A stretch of 8,228 nt of DNA, taken from the NCBI GenBank assembly GCA_029855925.1, contig JAGSHP010000333.1, positions 1 through 8,228 on the forward strand, given 5' to 3'. This stretch comes from Candidatus Thorarchaeota archaeon (GTDB lineage: Archaea; Asgardarchaeota; Thorarchaeia; Thorarchaeales; Thorarchaeaceae). The position numbers were made by a program, and so were the translations under genes. Shown one piece after another: positions 6,319 to 8,228 of the stretch (its first letter is position 1; every line of letters begins with the position of its first letter). A model generated the notes under the pieces. The model made no database searches. It was not told the origin of the DNA and saw only the letters and a list, made by a program, of their open reading frames with translations.

Positions 6319-6637
6319 ATCAGGACCTTCTTGGGTCTATTCAAGCCTATTATGGAGCACGAGTGCAAGTTATGTGTGGCCGGCGCTAATGGTGAACGAG
6401 GCTTTTAAGGTTCAGTGCCCGTATCCCTGAGCGCGGCATATCAGTACCTTCTCGTTGGATGCATCTGAGTCCAACCAGCGGTGCGCTACATTCATTGTCC
6501 GTGTATCTTCTCTTGCCATCGGTATTCCCTCCACTCCGGCTCGATCGGTTTAGTGAACATGTTTCTGAATTCATAAACGGGACAGACGCTCTTCTAGAGG
6601 AATCAGGGGCCCCCACGACCTCTTTATCTGTTCTGTA

Positions 6638-6850
6638 GTGCTGCGAAACCCTGATGGCACTAATAGGATCGCGACGGTATATTTCAGCAAAGAGAAGGGG
6701 CTTCCACACTGGGGGCCTACCACACCCCCTGAGAACTCCCCCCTGTGGTGGGATCGCGACCTATGGCATATCTCCGTCCACGGCGAGGAGGCTCTCACTA
6801 TCGGACGACGGGGTCTGTGCCCACGATGTAGGCGTAACGCGGTGGCGTAG
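6638..6850 (+). CDS. Possible small hypothetical protein or gene remnant
   Basis: A GTG-initiated frame of 70 codons, open upstream to about 6569. It has an ordinary-looking amino-acid mix with PHWGPTTPPENSPLWWD, LWHISVHGEEALTIG and a CPRC near the C-terminus. Many third positions are G or C, as in real genes. No Shine-Dalgarno site precedes the GTG and I recognise no family. Overlapping minus-strand frames look random. It could be a genuine small protein, a remnant of a larger one, or chance. Confidence 0.3.
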   Translation: MLRNPDGTNRIATVYFSKEKGLPHWGPTTPPENSPLWWDRDLWHISVHGEEALTIGRRGLCPRCRRNAVA

Positions 6851-6965
6851 GATATCATAGTACGCCTGATGAGATAACGCCAGCACCAAGAACAACGTAT
6901 TGGACTATGTCTGCCTGCCCAACAATAGCTGGTTGTTCATGTTCTCTTGTCACCCTATTCGCTTA

Positions 6966-8228
6966 TCATTCTTTCAGGATGTCCGCTATTTTAGCGGCAT
7001 CATCTATCCAGTACTTGCTATAGGCTGTTCCAACTTGTTGGATGTTCTTTCCGTACATTCTCATATGTACTGTTATTGTCATCGAGTCGTATTGAAATTG
7101 GCGCGGACACCCATTGTCCCAGAATAACTTCAGAAAACCGTCTATCTTCTTTTGATAATCTGCATATGTATGCCCCTTCGGGTCCAGAAAGATGATGTGA
7201 TAGTGGTCATTCTTGTCCTTTACCCAGAATATAAAATCTGGATACCATCGCGAGTCCTGAACGGTCGAGCTGGCATAGGGAACATAGACGTCGTCTACAC
7301 GCTCTACAATCTTGCTAAACATCCACCAGTCAGCGCCCTTGAACGGGTTGTTCGAGTCATTTTTGACGGCGGCCTCAAGGTCTTGAATGAACTCTCGTTC
7401 GCTCTCCACCTGAATGATATGTTTAATCAACTTTCCTTTTCCCCCCTTCGATAGGAGAAGTGGGATATAGTAGTGCTGACTGATATACCTGACCTGGATA
7501 GAGTCAAAGTCCTCGCTGGATTGAATTTGGTCCAGTTGATGATATTGTTCATCAAACTCATCGTCGGTGAGCTCGCCTCCTTTATACGCGGCTCGCATTT
7601 TTCTTTTCAAGCCCTGGGCACACCCATAACTCGCCACCTTATCCATGATGCCTTGTAATGTAGTAACATCCGTTTTATCAAGGTCCGCTGAGATATGTCT
7701 GAAGTGCACTATCTCCTCTGTCAGTTCCTTGCATCCTTCTGCATCGCTGGCCTTCTGCTGAACGAAGTATGCCAGACGCGATAGTTGCATGACTGGGTCC
7801 AGTTGGGTAGGTTCATTGGTATAAGTTCCCGTTTGGACGAACTCCTTTATCCTCTTGAATACGGGGAATGCAAGTTCGTTCTCCATGTTCGCCTGCATTA
7901 CCGCATATAGTACTCTATCGTCATCGACCCATTCTACCAACCCCTTGATCTCCTGTTGAATGCCTTCGAATTCTGGAAGGTCTTGTAGTGGTGCAGGTCT
8001 TGGCTCCGAATAGACCGGGATAAGAAGAGGAGAGTGAAGATTTGGGTTTTCCCTCAATTTTAAGGGTGCCCCTCCCGCCGTTTGGACGACTTTGATCTCC
8101 TCCATAATCTTCTTAATATTTGACTCGTTTGTGCCGAATACAAATAATGTTTCAATGGCATGGATTGCATCGAGTGGGGGCGATTGGGTTCCGCTAAGCA
8201 AAGGACTGGATGGTGTTCGTTGTGGAAG
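6966..8228 (-). CDS. C-terminal part of a restriction-type helicase/nuclease (type III Res-like), partial
   Basis: The frame is open to the right edge, giving 420 residues up to tandem stops TGA TAA. The first visible residues, with IHAIETLFVFGTNESN at about 22-37, resemble the segment just after the last helicase motif in type III restriction (Res) and related DEAD/DEAH proteins. A long helical region follows. Near the C-terminus YPDFIFWVKD and IIFLDPKGH form a PD-(D/E)XK-like nuclease site, P330-D331 and D349-P-K351 (nt 7176-7241), with Asp as the second acidic residue. The complete enzyme would use ATP to translocate on or unwind DNA and then cut it. The two RecA-like domains lie outside the window, and no methyltransferase (Mod) is visible here. 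A stand-alone helicase-nuclease of another defence system is the alternative. It has no T-rich terminator downstream. Confidence 0.75.
   Translation of the reverse strand, partial: LPQRTPSSPLLSGTQSPPLDAIHAIETLFVFGTNESNIKKIMEEIKVVQTAGGAPLKLRENPNLHSPLLIPVYSEPRPAPLQDLPEFEGIQQEIKGLVEWVDDDRVLYAVMQANMENELAFPVFKRIKEFVQTGTYTNEPTQLDPVMQLSRLAYFVQQKASDAEGCKELTEEIVHFRHISADLDKTDVTTLQGIMDKVASYGCAQGLKRKMRAAYKGGELTDDEFDEQYHQLDQIQSSEDFDSIQVRYISQHYYIPLLLSKGGKGKLIKHIIQVESEREFIQDLEAAVKNDSNNPFKGADWWMFSKIVERVDDVYVPYASSTVQDSRWYPDFIFWVKDKNDHYHIIFLDPKGHTYADYQKKIDGFLKLFWDNGCPRQFQYDSMTITVHMRMYGKNIQQVGTAYSKYWIDDAAKIADILKE

Larger units (their letters stand above)
6275..6965. other. Gene-poor region of about 690 bp
   Basis: The stretch holds a T-rich terminator, a hairpin at 6454-6475 (GTTGGA/TCCAAC with a 10-base loop), a GGGGCCCC palindrome near 6606-6613, and an AACAA/TTGTT pair near 6920-6936. 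I see no tRNA-like TPsiC arm, no tandem repeats and no terminal inverted repeats of a mobile element. A short in-frame MEHECKLCVAGANGERGF (ATG 6353) has a CxxC but nothing else to support it. One weak reading frame at 6638-6850 is listed separately. It may be the eroded end of an accessory island. Confidence 0.45.

Noticed and set aside
6454..6475. GTTGGA/TCCAAC hairpin as an RNA gene or terminator
   Set aside because: The 6-bp stem with a 10-base loop has no T-run and no larger conserved fold, so chance is likely.
6386..6858. Minus-strand open frames of 95-107 codons in the gene-poor region
   Set aside because: The translations are Arg/Ser-rich and look random, with no ribosome site or family resemblance.

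Overview
The window reads as archaeal chromosome of roughly balanced base composition. It has purine-rich Shine-Dalgarno sites, AT-rich TATA-like elements upstream of several genes, a cell-surface protein with many N-glycosylation sequons and a Thr-rich stalk, an archaeal-type membrane-tethered winged-helix protein, and heterodisulfide-reductase subunits HdrB and HdrC. Together these suggest an anaerobic, ferredoxin-based archaeon. An Asgard (Thorarchaeia-like) origin is my guess from the gene mix only; nothing here proves it.

Layout, left to right. (1) 1-262, minus: start of a double [4Fe-4S] ferredoxin resembling the delta subunit of 2-oxoacid:ferredoxin oxidoreductases, cut by the window edge. 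(2) 474-1957, plus: a translationally coupled pair, a winged-helix protein with two membrane helices and a glycosylated-looking surface protein anchored at both ends. (3) 1963-3406, minus: hdrC then hdrB, with their own promoter, converging on the surface-protein gene with a 5-bp gap. (4) 3492-4574, minus: an intact radical SAM protein with a Cys-rich N-terminal region. (5) 4575-5380, minus: the decayed front part of a different, B12-binding-like radical SAM gene. It has a frameshift, two adjacent in-frame stops and a lost C-terminus, and it runs in frame into gene 4, so a naive gene call gives a false 447-residue chimera. (6) 5621-6274, plus: an unrecognised membrane protein with two helices and a long soluble tail. 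(7) 6275-6965: about 690 bp with no convincing gene apart from one weak 70-codon reading frame. (8) 6966-8228, minus: C-terminal 420 residues of a large restriction-type helicase/nuclease with a PD-X17-DPK nuclease motif. Its helicase part lies beyond the right edge.

Functionally, the left half is about low-potential electron flow (ferredoxin, HdrCB) and radical SAM chemistry, all carrying Fe-S clusters. Inserted among these is a possible surface-sensing or regulatory pair. The right half looks accessory: a broken gene, an orphan membrane protein, a gene-poor stretch and a restriction-type enzyme. I see no tRNA, rRNA, CRISPR array or insertion sequence.
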